The notes beneath the pieces are model-generated. The model did no database searches. It worked only from the letters and a program-made list of their open reading frames with translations, and had not been told where the DNA came from. DNA of 39,792 nt from an uncultured Alphaproteobacteria bacterium (GTDB lineage Bacteria; Pseudomonadota; Alphaproteobacteria; RF32; CAG-239), in the NCBI GenBank assembly GCA_944391465.1, contig CALXTS010000017.1, positions 1-39,792 on the forward strand. Reading direction: 5' to 3'. Position 1 is the stretch's first letter. Each line of letters starts with the position of its first letter. Below are positions 1-8,699 of this stretch, piece after piece. A program made the translations under genes and the position numbers.

Positions 1-17
1 CATCCTCACAAACAATT

Positions 18-60
18 AGGGACAATAAACATTGTATATCATACTTCGTTTATTGTCCCT
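18..60. repeat. Perfect 13-bp inverted repeat (long hairpin)
   Basis: AGGGACAATAAAC at 18-30 is the exact reverse complement of GTTTATTGTCCCT at 48-60, with a 17-base loop. It lies beyond the 3' end of trxA (minus strand) and beyond whatever gene precedes the window. Neither side has a clean run of T, so a rho-independent terminator is possible but not shown. It could also be an RNA 3'-end stabilising hairpin. Confidence 0.5.
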
Positions 61-70
61 TTAATGTATA

Positions 71-95
71 AGCCCCGTTTAATAAAAACGGGACT
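71..95. terminator. Probable terminator hairpin
   Basis: AGCCCCGTTT (71-80) pairs with AAACGGGACT (86-95) with one mismatch and a 5-base loop. On the plus strand it is followed by TTCTT, a short T-rich tail. It sits 22 bases past the trxA stop, so it may serve trxA on the minus strand, an upstream plus-strand gene outside the window, or both. Confidence 0.45.
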
Positions 96-116
96 TTCTT
101 AATTAGTAGAAAATTA

Positions 117-431
117 TTATGCGTTCGCTTCAATCCAAGAAATCAAAGCCGATTTTGAATTTGAACCGACTTTTACATCAATCTGCTTCCCATCTTTAAA
201 CATAAACAAAGTCGGAATACTTCTAATTCCATATTGAGCAGCCGTATCCGGAGACTCATCAACATTAATTTTACAAATTTGAACTTTACCGGCCATTTCT
301 TTTGAAACTTCTTCCAATACCGGAATCAATTGCCGACACGGTCCGCACCACTCAGCCCAGAAATCAACGATAACTAAACCTTTAGCCTTTAATACCTCAT
401 TTTCAAACTGGCTGTCTGTAATTGCTTTCAT
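117..431 (-). CDS. trxA: Thioredoxin
   Basis: Small cytoplasmic dithiol-disulfide oxidoreductase that reduces protein disulfides and is itself reduced by thioredoxin reductase. The 104-residue protein has the classical active site WCGPC (Cys29 and Cys32 from the chosen start), the preceding VDFWAEW strand, and the cis-proline segment SIPTLF. The length is normal for a single-domain Trx. Two ATGs are adjacent (434 and 431). The ribosome site AAAGGA leaves 3 bases before the first and 6 before the second, so I chose 431. It follows addB-addA on the same strand with a gap of about 100 bases, an order common in alphaproteobacteria. It probably has its own promoter in the AT-rich gap. Confidence 0.95.
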   Translation of the reverse strand: MKAITDSQFENEVLKAKGLVIVDFWAEWCGPCRQLIPVLEEVSKEMAGKVQICKINVDESPDTAAQYGIRSIPTLFMFKDGKQIDVKVGSNSKSALISWIEANA

Positions 432-528
432 CATTTTTCCTTTCTACTTATCTTTTTTATTTAATGATACTAATATAATGAATAAATTAATTTAATAAAG
501 TCCTAAAATAAAATATTTTATTTATTAG

Positions 529-3500
529 TCATTTAATTTCCATCAAACAAGCTGTATCCGTCCATAAAATATAGGTTTCAACTTTCTTATTAGAATAAAT
601 TTTTTCAACCAATCTCTTATAAGCGCCAAGCTGTTTCACATAGGCAGAAGGAACATCTTGCAAAGTTTTGGCTGCCGGACGATTTGTTTTAAAATCGACA
701 ATCATAACCCGTTCATCATCTACGGCTAATCTGTCAATCTGTCCGGAGATAACAAATCCGTCAACCTCACCCATAATCGGAACTTCCGCACGAGAATTAT
801 TTCCAAAAATCAAAGTAAAGCGTTCATCTTCCAATAAAGACATCACTTCTTTTACAACTCTGTTTTTTTCGTATTCGCTTATATCAGGAGCATTTTTTAG
901 CAAAAATTCTTTAATAACATTTTCTTTATCAAAGATTTCCTTTCCAGGTAAAAATTGCAAGAGCTTATGAATCAATTGCCCCCGACGATAACAACTTTTT
1001 CCATCAAAACCTATCGGAGAAACTAAAGCAACATCTTCATTATCCATTTTTGACGGCGCTAACGGTCTGGCTAAAAGCCCCTCTTCAGGAGCTGGATTTT
1101 TCATCCACTCAAAATCCGGACATTCAACATCAGTTTGAATTTTTTCTACACTTTCTTCCGGTTCAAAATCTTGTTTTACTTCATAAAGGAGAGTTTCTGT
1201 CTCATCTTCAACAGAAATTTTTTTCAAATTTTTACGGCATAATTCATACCAAGATTCTTCGCTTGGCTTATTTTTTTGCTTATAACCGCAAATACATAAA
1301 CGCTCCTCTGCACGAGTTAAGGCTACATATAAAAGACGACGATATTCTTCTAGAGAAAGTTCCTTTTCTTTTTCTTTAATACGCTTGCAGTTTTTTTCAT
1401 AATCAGAAGAACTCAACGGATAAAACATTACATCATCAAATAAGAGCCCTGCCTCATTTTTAATACTTTTAATGCGAACCGTATCCGGTAAAATAACAAT
1501 AGGTGCTTGTAATCCTTTAGAGCCATGAACTGTCATAATTCTAAGTGCATCGGCATCGCTTTGCTCTAATTCTCTCTTGATTTCAACTTCATCTTTTTCA
1601 ATCCAATCAATAAAAATCTGCAAACTCGGGGTATGCTCTCTTTCAAAATCCAAACATAAATTCATAAATTCATCCAAGCCGTCTTCAACTTCAAAACCAA
1701 TCCGAGAAACAAACTTTTCTCTTCCCTTGAGTTTATTTAAGACAAAAGCATAAAGCTCAAACGGCCGAACAATATCCGCTAAATTTAATAAATCCTTTAA
1801 TACGGAAGAAATCGAGGCAAAAGCATCTTCAGCACACAAACGCTGCCATAAAGATAAATTCCCGCGATTATAACAAAGAATAAATAAATCATCGTCACTC
1901 AAACCAAACAAGGGAGATTTCAAAACTTCCGCCAAAGACAAATCATCGGAAGGGAGCAATAAAAATCTCCCCAAAGAAACCAAATCCTGAACGGCAATTT
2001 GTTCCAACAGACTGATTTTATCAACTCCGGCAACATTAACGCCGACATTTTTGCAAGCTCTGACCAACTCCTCAACAAAACTGTTTCGGCGTTGAACTAA
2101 AACCATAAAATCCTTATACCGAAGAGGACGATTTTTAGAGACTAACAGTTCTTTATTTTCAACAGCTTTCTTTACTTTTTCAGCAATCTGATTAGCTAAT
2201 CTTGAACTTGTTGATTCGGCAACAACTCTTTCCACAGGAGGCAACCAAATATCTGGATTCTCGCCTTCTTGAGCCTCAATCAACGGCCACAACTCTACTT
2301 TTCCGCCATCACCGATTCGAGATGGAACATGCCATACATTCTGTCCTTCGGGAGCGACCCCTTTTTTAACCTTTTCATCAGCAAAAACACAATTAACGGC
2401 ATCCAAAATTGCGGCAGTTGAACGAAAAGAAACTTCCAAATTAACTTCATCAAATTTTGCGACTTTAGAAATTTTAGAAGCAAAATATGAGCGCATTTTA
2501 TCAAATTCCTGCGGATCCGCTCCTTGAAAAGAATATATAGATTGTTTCCTATCTCCAACGGCAAAAACCGTACATTTTTTTTGCTTACTTCCTTCCCCGT
2601 TAAAAAACTCATCCGTAATGGCTCGAACAATAGCCCACTGGTCGGGTGATGTATCTTGAGCCTCATCAATCAAAACATTATCGATTCCCCCGTCAAGTTT
2701 ATACAAAACCCATGCCGCCGTTTGAGGATTTTCCAATAATTTTCTGGCCAAAACAATAAGATCTTCATAATCCATTTTTGAATGAATTTTTTTATAATCA
2801 TTATAGCTTTTGATTAAATCTTCTGCCAAAAACAAAATAGCCTTGGTAGAAGCCAACAAAGAAACCGATGCCTTTTTCTCATCGCACTCTAACAAACGCA
2901 GAGCTTCATCTGAGGAAAATTCCACACCTTCCGGATACAAATTAAGTACATCTTTTGTTGCAATTGTTTTTCTGACTTCATTTGTCGTGGTTAAAAAAAC
3001 GGCATGATAAGCATCATAATTACTTTCATTTAATCCATTCAAAAAAACTTCTTCCAGAACTTTAGCTTTCTTTTTGTCTGTATCGCTACCTTGATACATT
3101 GCGGAAAACAATTTTTTCAATTTTTCTTTATCTGTTTTAATAAAAAACTCAACCAATACATCTTCTTGTGTTTGATTCTCTTTTATACCTAATTTTTGCG
3201 CCGTATATTTAATTAAATCCTCAACAGAAGAATAAGCTGCAAATAATTTTGCAATTTTATTTCTCTTTTCGGTAATGGAATTCATAATCTTAGGAAAAGA
3301 AAATTCGCTGACTTGCTTGGTTAAAAAAGCTAAAGCCTGAGCCGTTTGACTATCCGGATTATTTTCTATTTTTAATAGCAGCTGTTTTTGAATTTCTTCA
3401 ATTGCCTCTTGCGCACTCCGATCATCCATAACTTCAAAATAAGGAGAAATTTTTGCCTCAAGCGGAAAACGCTTTAAAATTTCCTGACAAAAGCTATGAA

Positions 3501-3924
3501 TTGTTTGGATTTTCATCCCTCCGGGTGTATCCAGTAAAACAGCAAACAATTTTCTTGCTTGCGCTTTAATTTCTTCTGCTTTTTCAGAATCTCGCAAACT
3601 TTTCCCAAGAAGAGTTTCTAATTCAGAGATAAGTTTTTCATCTTCTAAAATTGCCCAACGACTAAGCCTTCCCGCAATACGACCGCTCATTTCCACCGCT
3701 GCGGCTTTTGTATATGTCAGACACAATATTCTGGAAGGAGCAACGCCTTGCAAAAGCAAACGCAAAACCCTATCAGACAAGACTTTGGTTTTACCGGTTC
3801 CGGCAGAGGCTTCCACCCAAACGGAATTTTCAGGATTCGAAGCCTGTCTTTGTTGAGCAGATGCCAAATTAATGCGTTGCTTTTTCTGCTTTTGAATTTC
3901 CTCAAACTTAAGCAAATCAGTCAT
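529..3924 (-). CDS. addA: AddA, helicase-nuclease subunit of the AddAB double-strand break repair enzyme
   Basis: ATP-dependent 3'-5' helicase and exonuclease that, with AddB, resects double-strand breaks for RecA loading. The UvrD-like motor shows a Q-motif (AQQRQA), Walker A ASAGTGKT (residues 39-46), Walker B LIDEAQDTSPDQW, motif III-like DRKQSIYSFQGADP, motif V TVHGSKGLQAP and motif VI YVALTRAEERL. The C-terminus has a RecB-type nuclease with QIDR and VDFKTNRP as the metal-binding Asp and Asp-x-Lys. I start at 3924 (1131 residues): AAGGAG lies 9 bases upstream and the ATG overlaps the addB stop by 8 bases. The longer reading frame up to 4041 would extend into addB. Translation is probably coupled to addB. 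Confidence 0.93.
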   Translation of the reverse strand: MTDLLKFEEIQKQKKQRINLASAQQRQASNPENSVWVEASAGTGKTKVLSDRVLRLLLQGVAPSRILCLTYTKAAAVEMSGRIAGRLSRWAILEDEKLISELETLLGKSLRDSEKAEEIKAQARKLFAVLLDTPGGMKIQTIHSFCQEILKRFPLEAKISPYFEVMDDRSAQEAIEEIQKQLLLKIENNPDSQTAQALAFLTKQVSEFSFPKIMNSITEKRNKIAKLFAAYSSVEDLIKYTAQKLGIKENQTQEDVLVEFFIKTDKEKLKKLFSAMYQGSDTDKKKAKVLEEVFLNGLNESNYDAYHAVFLTTTNEVRKTIATKDVLNLYPEGVEFSSDEALRLLECDEKKASVSLLASTKAILFLAEDLIKSYNDYKKIHSKMDYEDLIVLARKLLENPQTAAWVLYKLDGGIDNVLIDEAQDTSPDQWAIVRAITDEFFNGEGSKQKKCTVFAVGDRKQSIYSFQGADPQEFDKMRSYFASKISKVAKFDEVNLEVSFRSTAAILDAVNCVFADEKVKKGVAPEGQNVWHVPSRIGDGGKVELWPLIEAQEGENPDIWLPPVERVVAESTSSRLANQIAEKVKKAVENKELLVSKNRPLRYKDFMVLVQRRNSFVEELVRACKNVGVNVAGVDKISLLEQIAVQDLVSLGRFLLLPSDDLSLAEVLKSPLFGLSDDDLFILCYNRGNLSLWQRLCAEDAFASISSVLKDLLNLADIVRPFELYAFVLNKLKGREKFVSRIGFEVEDGLDEFMNLCLDFEREHTPSLQIFIDWIEKDEVEIKRELEQSDADALRIMTVHGSKGLQAPIVILPDTVRIKSIKNEAGLLFDDVMFYPLSSSDYEKNCKRIKEKEKELSLEEYRRLLYVALTRAEERLCICGYKQKNKPSEESWYELCRKNLKKISVEDETETLLYEVKQDFEPEESVEKIQTDVECPDFEWMKNPAPEEGLLARPLAPSKMDNEDVALVSPIGFDGKSCYRRGQLIHKLLQFLPGKEIFDKENVIKEFLLKNAPDISEYEKNRVVKEVMSLLEDERFTLIFGNNSRAEVPIMGEVDGFVISGQIDRLAVDDERVMIVDFKTNRPAAKTLQDVPSAYVKQLGAYKRLVEKIYSNKKVETYILWTDTACLMEIK

Positions 3925-6805
3925 CAAACCCGTCTCCTTGTACAGACCACTCTTTGACTCTCGCCAAATGCTCATAATCGGAATACTCCGGTACCCTTTT
4001 AGGATTCGGATGACAAATATACCCTGTCGTTTCAAAATCAAATAAAGAAATTAACTCTTTAATATGTTCTTCCGTCTGAGATAAGATACTCGAAATTTTT
4101 TCAGAAATAACCACGTCTTTTTTACCAAGCTGCCAATAAATCAAAGCATTAATTTCAGCAGCCTTTACTCCATCATACCCGCCTTTTTGAGCAATCAACC
4201 CTTCAATGGGCAATTGCGGAGCATAGCCCTTGGAAACTTCTTTAGACGTTCTGGCTTTTCCGGTCTTATAATCAATAATATTTATTTTACTGTCTTTTGT
4301 TTCATCAACCCTGTCTGCTTTTGCCGTAACTTTAAATAAACCGGCAGGAAGAGAAATTTCAAAAAATCCTTTAACCTCATTATGAACTCTTGCAATATTA
4401 GGACGATAAAGTTCTTCCAAAGCACATAAATGATTAACAACTTTCTCAAAATTTGGCCACCAAAAAGCTCTACGTTCCATCGCCAAATTATTTTTCAAAA
4501 AACTTTCTCTTCCCATCTTAAGTAATTCATCTTTGGCATTAAGAGGAAAACCTTGCGGATATTTATTATTAAACTCTTCTAAAATCCCGTGAATTATCGT
4601 GCCATAGTCAGCCAAAGTTAAATCTTGCTCTATCTCTTTGAGGGGTTTCAAACGCAAAATATATTTTGCAAAAACACTATAAGGATCCCGCATCAGCAAT
4701 TCAATACCGCTGGCAGAGAGCTGTCGAGGTCTGGAAGCAACGGGAGGTTTTGGATTCGGAGCAGAAATATGAACAAAATTTTTAGGCTTATCAAAATTCT
4801 TTGCCATCAACCGATAAACAGAAGATTCAATATTTTCGGCATCAAATCCCATTGCATACAAAACCGTCTCCAACCTCATTAACCAACGAGATTTAACCAT
4901 CGGTGTTCCTTGAACACGATCCGCTCTGGTTAAATAGACTTCCTCCGCCCCGAGAAGGTTAGAAAAATCAAGTCCCAAAACACCTATTGATTTTTCAGGT
5001 AGCGGAAAACCAAAATCTTTTTTCATCGGCCGAGACATCCATGGATCACTCTCTGGCAATTGCGGCCAAACCCCTTCATTAAGCTCTCCGATAATCACAA
5101 CATCTGCATGATTCAACCGAGCTTCAATCGGACCTAAAATTTTAAGCCTAGGGTGAGTTCCGTATTTAGGGCGAACCATTATCCCGCTCATCATAGCTTC
5201 AAACAATCCTAAATATTCCGAAGGGTCAATTTCTCCAAGAACCTCTGCTTTTTCATACCAATTGGCGATAAAAGTTGCGGCAGCCTCTCCTGATTCACCT
5301 TTCCAAAGTATCTGCTCTCCGGATTCGTTTTCCAGAGCAGCAATTTTTTCAGCAACCTTCACATGAGCTTTTAATAATAGTTTAAGTTCGGCCTTTGGTT
5401 GAAGACACAATTGAGATAACTCTGTCAGTAATTCTTGTAATTTTTTTAAAACTTCTTCTGCATCTTCGTTTACTCCACCTTCTCGCCACACATCTTTTTC
5501 TAGTCTTCTGATACCTTGTCTAACAGATGAATAACTCATACCCAAACCGGCAAAAGGATGTTTTAATAAACTGAGCCAATCAATTTTTTTAGCATCTTTA
5601 ATTGCAGATTTTACAACCAAACGTAAAAAAATACCTACCGGAGTAAGCGCCAACGGACGCCCGGCAGAATCATCAACTTTAATATTCCACCGCTCTAACT
5701 CCGTAGCAACTCTTCGAGCCAAATTCCGATCCGGAGTAACCAAAGCTGCTGTCTTCTCTGGGGTTTCCAAAGTTTCTCTCATCAGCAATGCGATTGCTAA
5801 GGCTTCTTCTCGAACATCGGCACAATTCAAGGTATGCAAACCAAGCCAACCCTCGGTGCGGATTCCTTTTTCCGCTAAAGAACGCCAACAATCAGTTGTT
5901 TTTGCGGGACGCATTGTTTCACTAATTAATATCTCTCTTTCCGGATTCTTTGGCAAGACCATATCTTTAACAGATTCCCGAGAAATACTTAAATAATCCA
6001 AAAGCTGTTTCAGCTCAAATTGAGGATGCGTTTCATCAACGGCATCCCAAGCCTCTTCATCAAGATTTTTATCTAATCCGTTTAATATCAATTCCCCATT
6101 TGGAAGGGCTAAAACAGTTTTGACCAACTCTTTCATAACCGGAAATGTTGCCGTTGTACCGGCTATAACAATTTTTTTGGCCGGCGGATTCTTTTGCCAA
6201 ATTTTATTTTGAATTTCCAATAATTTCTTTTTTCGGTCACTGGCATCACATAAATTTCTTTCTTTCAAAATCTGCGGCCAGAAGCGGGTAATAATCTCCA
6301 AAAATTTTAGAGTTTCTTGCCAATGAGCCGCATATTCCTCCGGAACCAAGTTTTGCAAATTTGCAAAACTCAATTCTTCGTTGTTTACCATATCAATCAA
6401 CGAAGCCAGCTCTTGCGCCAAATAACAAGCCTGATTCAAAGACATTTTCTCCAACCCGAAATCATCAGGCTTAGCCATAATAATTTTAATAAACAACATT
6501 AACCGCTCATTCCGGTCAATTGCCGGAAGCATCGCATTTAATTCATCTTCCAAAGAACCGCCCGATAAAAAAACATCATCTTCTTCGGTATCGTTGATAG
6601 GAAACATTTGTGGAAGCAACGTCGGGCTAAGACCTTTTTGTCTGACAAAAGCCTCTGCCAAAGATTTACAAGCTCTTCGATTAGGCAACAAAAAAAGTAC
6701 ATCCGTTAAATCCAACGGATTCATTTGATAGTCATTCAAAAAACGTGCCGCCACCACATCGGTAAAACTATTTGACGGCGATATATTCCAAATATTGTTC
6801 ATCAT
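3917..6805 (-). CDS. addB: AddB, alphaproteobacterial-type nuclease subunit of AddAB
   Basis: Partner of AddA in double-strand break processing, 962 residues, close to the roughly 1000-residue alphaproteobacterial AddB. The N-terminal segment LFLLPNRRACKSLAEAF is the inactivated-helicase-like start typical of this family. The C-terminal PD-(D/E)xK nuclease domain shows GTIIHGILEEF and IIDYKTGKARTS, with GYAPQLPIEG following. I see no four-cysteine iron-sulfur set of the firmicute AddB kind. The first gene of the addB-addA operon, it starts at the first of two adjacent ATGs (6805 or 6802). No clear Shine-Dalgarno sequence is visible. The 154-base gap upstream is shared with the divergent XRE gene. 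Confidence 0.9.
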   Translation of the reverse strand: MMNNIWNISPSNSFTDVVAARFLNDYQMNPLDLTDVLFLLPNRRACKSLAEAFVRQKGLSPTLLPQMFPINDTEEDDVFLSGGSLEDELNAMLPAIDRNERLMLFIKIIMAKPDDFGLEKMSLNQACYLAQELASLIDMVNNEELSFANLQNLVPEEYAAHWQETLKFLEIITRFWPQILKERNLCDASDRKKKLLEIQNKIWQKNPPAKKIVIAGTTATFPVMKELVKTVLALPNGELILNGLDKNLDEEAWDAVDETHPQFELKQLLDYLSISRESVKDMVLPKNPEREILISETMRPAKTTDCWRSLAEKGIRTEGWLGLHTLNCADVREEALAIALLMRETLETPEKTAALVTPDRNLARRVATELERWNIKVDDSAGRPLALTPVGIFLRLVVKSAIKDAKKIDWLSLLKHPFAGLGMSYSSVRQGIRRLEKDVWREGGVNEDAEEVLKKLQELLTELSQLCLQPKAELKLLLKAHVKVAEKIAALENESGEQILWKGESGEAAATFIANWYEKAEVLGEIDPSEYLGLFEAMMSGIMVRPKYGTHPRLKILGPIEARLNHADVVIIGELNEGVWPQLPESDPWMSRPMKKDFGFPLPEKSIGVLGLDFSNLLGAEEVYLTRADRVQGTPMVKSRWLMRLETVLYAMGFDAENIESSVYRLMAKNFDKPKNFVHISAPNPKPPVASRPRQLSASGIELLMRDPYSVFAKYILRLKPLKEIEQDLTLADYGTIIHGILEEFNNKYPQGFPLNAKDELLKMGRESFLKNNLAMERRAFWWPNFEKVVNHLCALEELYRPNIARVHNEVKGFFEISLPAGLFKVTAKADRVDETKDSKINIIDYKTGKARTSKEVSKGYAPQLPIEGLIAQKGGYDGVKAAEINALIYWQLGKKDVVISEKISSILSQTEEHIKELISLFDFETTGYICHPNPKRVPEYSDYEHLARVKEWSVQGDGFDD

Positions 6806-6879
6806 AAAATGAGTTTAAAGCAGTTTCTTCAATAGTCAATTTCAATTATTAAAATTAAGCCAAAAAAACAGCACAATTT

Positions 6880-6906
6880 TTGCTTGCATTTTTATTTTTT
6901 TACTAT
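6880..6906 (+). promoter_or_regulatory. Candidate promoter for the small XRE gene
   Basis: TTGCTT (6880-6885) and TACTAT (6901-6906) are separated by 15 bases, or 17 bases if CTATAG (6903) is taken as the -10 element. This is in the shared addB/XRE gap, 55 bases before the XRE start. The match is modest and the region is very AT-rich, so chance similarity is likely. Confidence 0.25.
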
Positions 6907-6959
6907 AGGATTTAAAGCGGACTACGAATTTCTTACAACTTCTGAAAAATAATAAAAAA

Positions 6960-7304
6960 ATGTCTGAAGCAATAATACGTTCATCAAAAGTCCTCCGCAA
7001 CAAACGCCGAAACTGCAGCCCGACATTAATAGACGTTCATATAGGAAAAAGATTAAAAATACGCCGGAATATGCTAGGCCTAACTCAAGAAAAATTAGCC
7101 GATCTTATTGGCGTGACTTTTCAGCAAATCCAAAAATACGAACAAGGAAAAAACCGAATCAGCGCTGCAAGACTGTATGACTTAAGTATTATCCTGCAAA
7201 CGCCGATACAATTCTTTTTTGATGAAATGGATGAAAAAACCATCCAAAACAGTCCACGAAGTTTAAGAAGTTCCCCTTTTTTACCAAAAGAAGAACTCCT
7301 ATAA
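6960..7304 (+). CDS. Small XRE-family helix-turn-helix regulator
   Basis: DNA-binding protein of 114 residues with one Cro/C1-type helix-turn-helix (about residues 24-78). Its core shows LTQEKLADLIGVTFQQIQKYE as helices 2-3, followed by P-I-Q-F-F-F-D. By my count about 39 of 68 aligned residues match the XRE protein at 34744-35244, so the two are paralogues. This copy lacks most of that protein's C-terminal extension. No dimerisation or sensor domain is visible. The family is common in alphaproteobacteria and some members act in development or stress. The target here is unknown; its own promoter or the divergent addBA operon are obvious candidates. No good Shine-Dalgarno sequence precedes the ATG. 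Confidence 0.85.
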   Translation: MSEAIIRSSKVLRNKRRNCSPTLIDVHIGKRLKIRRNMLGLTQEKLADLIGVTFQQIQKYEQGKNRISAARLYDLSIILQTPIQFFFDEMDEKTIQNSPRSLRSSPFLPKEELL

Positions 7305-7311
7305 TAAATAC

Positions 7312-7905
7312 TTAACTTAATGCCGCAATAAACTTTTGAAAAGCCCGTCCTCTGTGAGAAATTTTTGATTTTTCCTCAGAAGTAAAATTCGCGAAGGTTT
7401 TATCAAAACCATCAGGCTGAAAAATCGGATCAAAACCAAAGCCGTTTGTTCCACTGCGCTCCGAAACAATTTTCCCGTCAACACGACCTTCAAAAAAAAG
7501 ACACTCACGCTCTGGAATCTTTAAAGCCAACACACACGAAAAATGAGCAGACCAATCAGAAGCTCCACAATCACGCAATTCAGCAATTAACATCTGCATT
7601 GCTTTATCAAAATCTCGATTCGGGGCATATCTAGCAGAATAAACACCGGGTCTTCCACCAAGAGCATCTACACACAAACCGGAATCATCGGCCAAGCAAG
7701 GAAGTCCGCAAATTTCACTAAGCTGCACAGCTTTAAGTTCTGCATTCTCTTTAAATGTTGTTCCGGTTTCTTCAACATCCGGTAAATTTAACGCTTTTGC
7801 TGATAACACTTCAATATCAAAAGGTCTCAGCATTTCGGTTATTTCATCAATTTTTCCTTGATTATGAGAAGCCACGACTAATTTTTTTATATGCAATTCT
7901 GACAT
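7312..7905 (-). CDS. rdgB: XTP/dITP diphosphohydrolase (Ham1/RdgB)
   Basis: House-cleaning pyrophosphatase that hydrolyses deaminated purine nucleotides (XTP, dITP) to monophosphates and keeps them out of nucleic acids. The 197 residues show the N-terminal SHNQGKIDEI, the ADDSGLCVDALGG catalytic segment with GVYSARYA, FGFDPIF, and the C-terminal SHRGRA; length is typical. Its ATG overlaps the rph stop by one base (TAATG), so the two are translationally coupled. rph-rdgB is a conserved pair in alphaproteobacteria. Confidence 0.95.
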   Translation of the reverse strand: MSELHIKKLVVASHNQGKIDEITEMLRPFDIEVLSAKALNLPDVEETGTTFKENAELKAVQLSEICGLPCLADDSGLCVDALGGRPGVYSARYAPNRDFDKAMQMLIAELRDCGASDWSAHFSCVLALKIPERECLFFEGRVDGKIVSERSGTNGFGFDPIFQPDGFDKTFANFTSEEKSKISHRGRAFQKFIAALS

Positions 7906-8618
7906 TATTTCACTCCCAAAGCCTCTTTTTGTTTTTCAGTCAACTTTGCAATCCCGATTTTAGCTAAACTCAACATCTCATTAAACTGCGCCTCATCAAA
8001 AGGTGCTCCTTCTGCGGTACCTTGAATCTCAACAATTTTTCCGCTTTCGGTCATAACAAAATTCATATCTACTTGAGAATTTGAGTCTTCTTCATAATCC
8101 ACGTCTAAAATTGCTTCGCCTTTATAAATATCGCACGAAATTGCTGAGACAAATTCTCTGATTGGATTAGTTTTAAGTTTTCCCTCTTTAATCAGAAAAT
8201 TAATAGCCAAATACAAAGCAACAAACCCACCGGTGATTGAGGCAACTCTGGTTCCGCCATCAGCTTGCAATACATCACAATCTATACAAATGGAAATATC
8301 TTTCATCTGTTCCAAATCAACAACCGCCCTCAAAGAACGACCGATAAGACGTTGAATTTCTTGAGTACGACCAGAAGGTTTTTTACATTCCCGCGGCACT
8401 CTAACCTGAGAAGACCTCGGTAACATCGCGTACTCTGCGGTTATCCAGCCTTTATTTTGCCCTTTTAGCCACGCAGGAACTTTTTCTTCTACACTTGCCG
8501 TACAAACAACATGGGTTCCGCCGAATTTTACCAAGCACGAACCTTCTGCATACGGATTAAAATTTGGAATTAACTCAATTTCTCTGGTTTGATTATTAGC
8601 TCTGTTTGAATGACGCAT
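7905..8618 (-). CDS. rph: Ribonuclease PH
   Basis: Phosphorolytic 3'-5' exoribonuclease that trims tRNA 3' ends, usually as a hexamer. Family features in order are the N-terminal [10 protein letters not shown] (phosphorolytic core entry), [54 protein letters not shown], and the C-terminal GTAEGAPF. I start at the ATG at 8618 (237 residues), matching the usual length and start. The frame stays open to a TTG at 8645, which would add nine residues unlike the family. A GAGAG stretch precedes 8618. First gene of the rph-rdgB pair. Confidence 0.94.
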   Translation of the reverse strand: MRHSNRANNQTREIELIPNFNPYAEGSCLVKFGGTHVVCTASVEEKVPAWLKGQNKGWITAEYAMLPRSSQVRVPRECKKPSGRTQEIQRLIGRSLRAVVDLEQMKDISICIDCDVLQADGGTRVASITGGFVALYLAINFLIKEGKLKTNPIREFVSAISCDIYKGEAILDVDYEEDSNSQVDMNFVMTESGKIVEIQGTAEGAPFDEAQFNEMLSLAKIGIAKLTEKQKEALGVK

Positions 8619-8699
8619 TTTATAATCTCTCACTATTGTTTTCAATCGGCAACAGGATAGGCGATTTAAAATGATATTTCAATTAAATTCAAACAAAAA

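Noticed and set aside
506..523. An 18-base palindrome AAATAAAATATTTTATTT after addA
   Set aside because: It is made only of A and T in an AT-rich gap, has no T-tail on the correct side and probably arose by chance.
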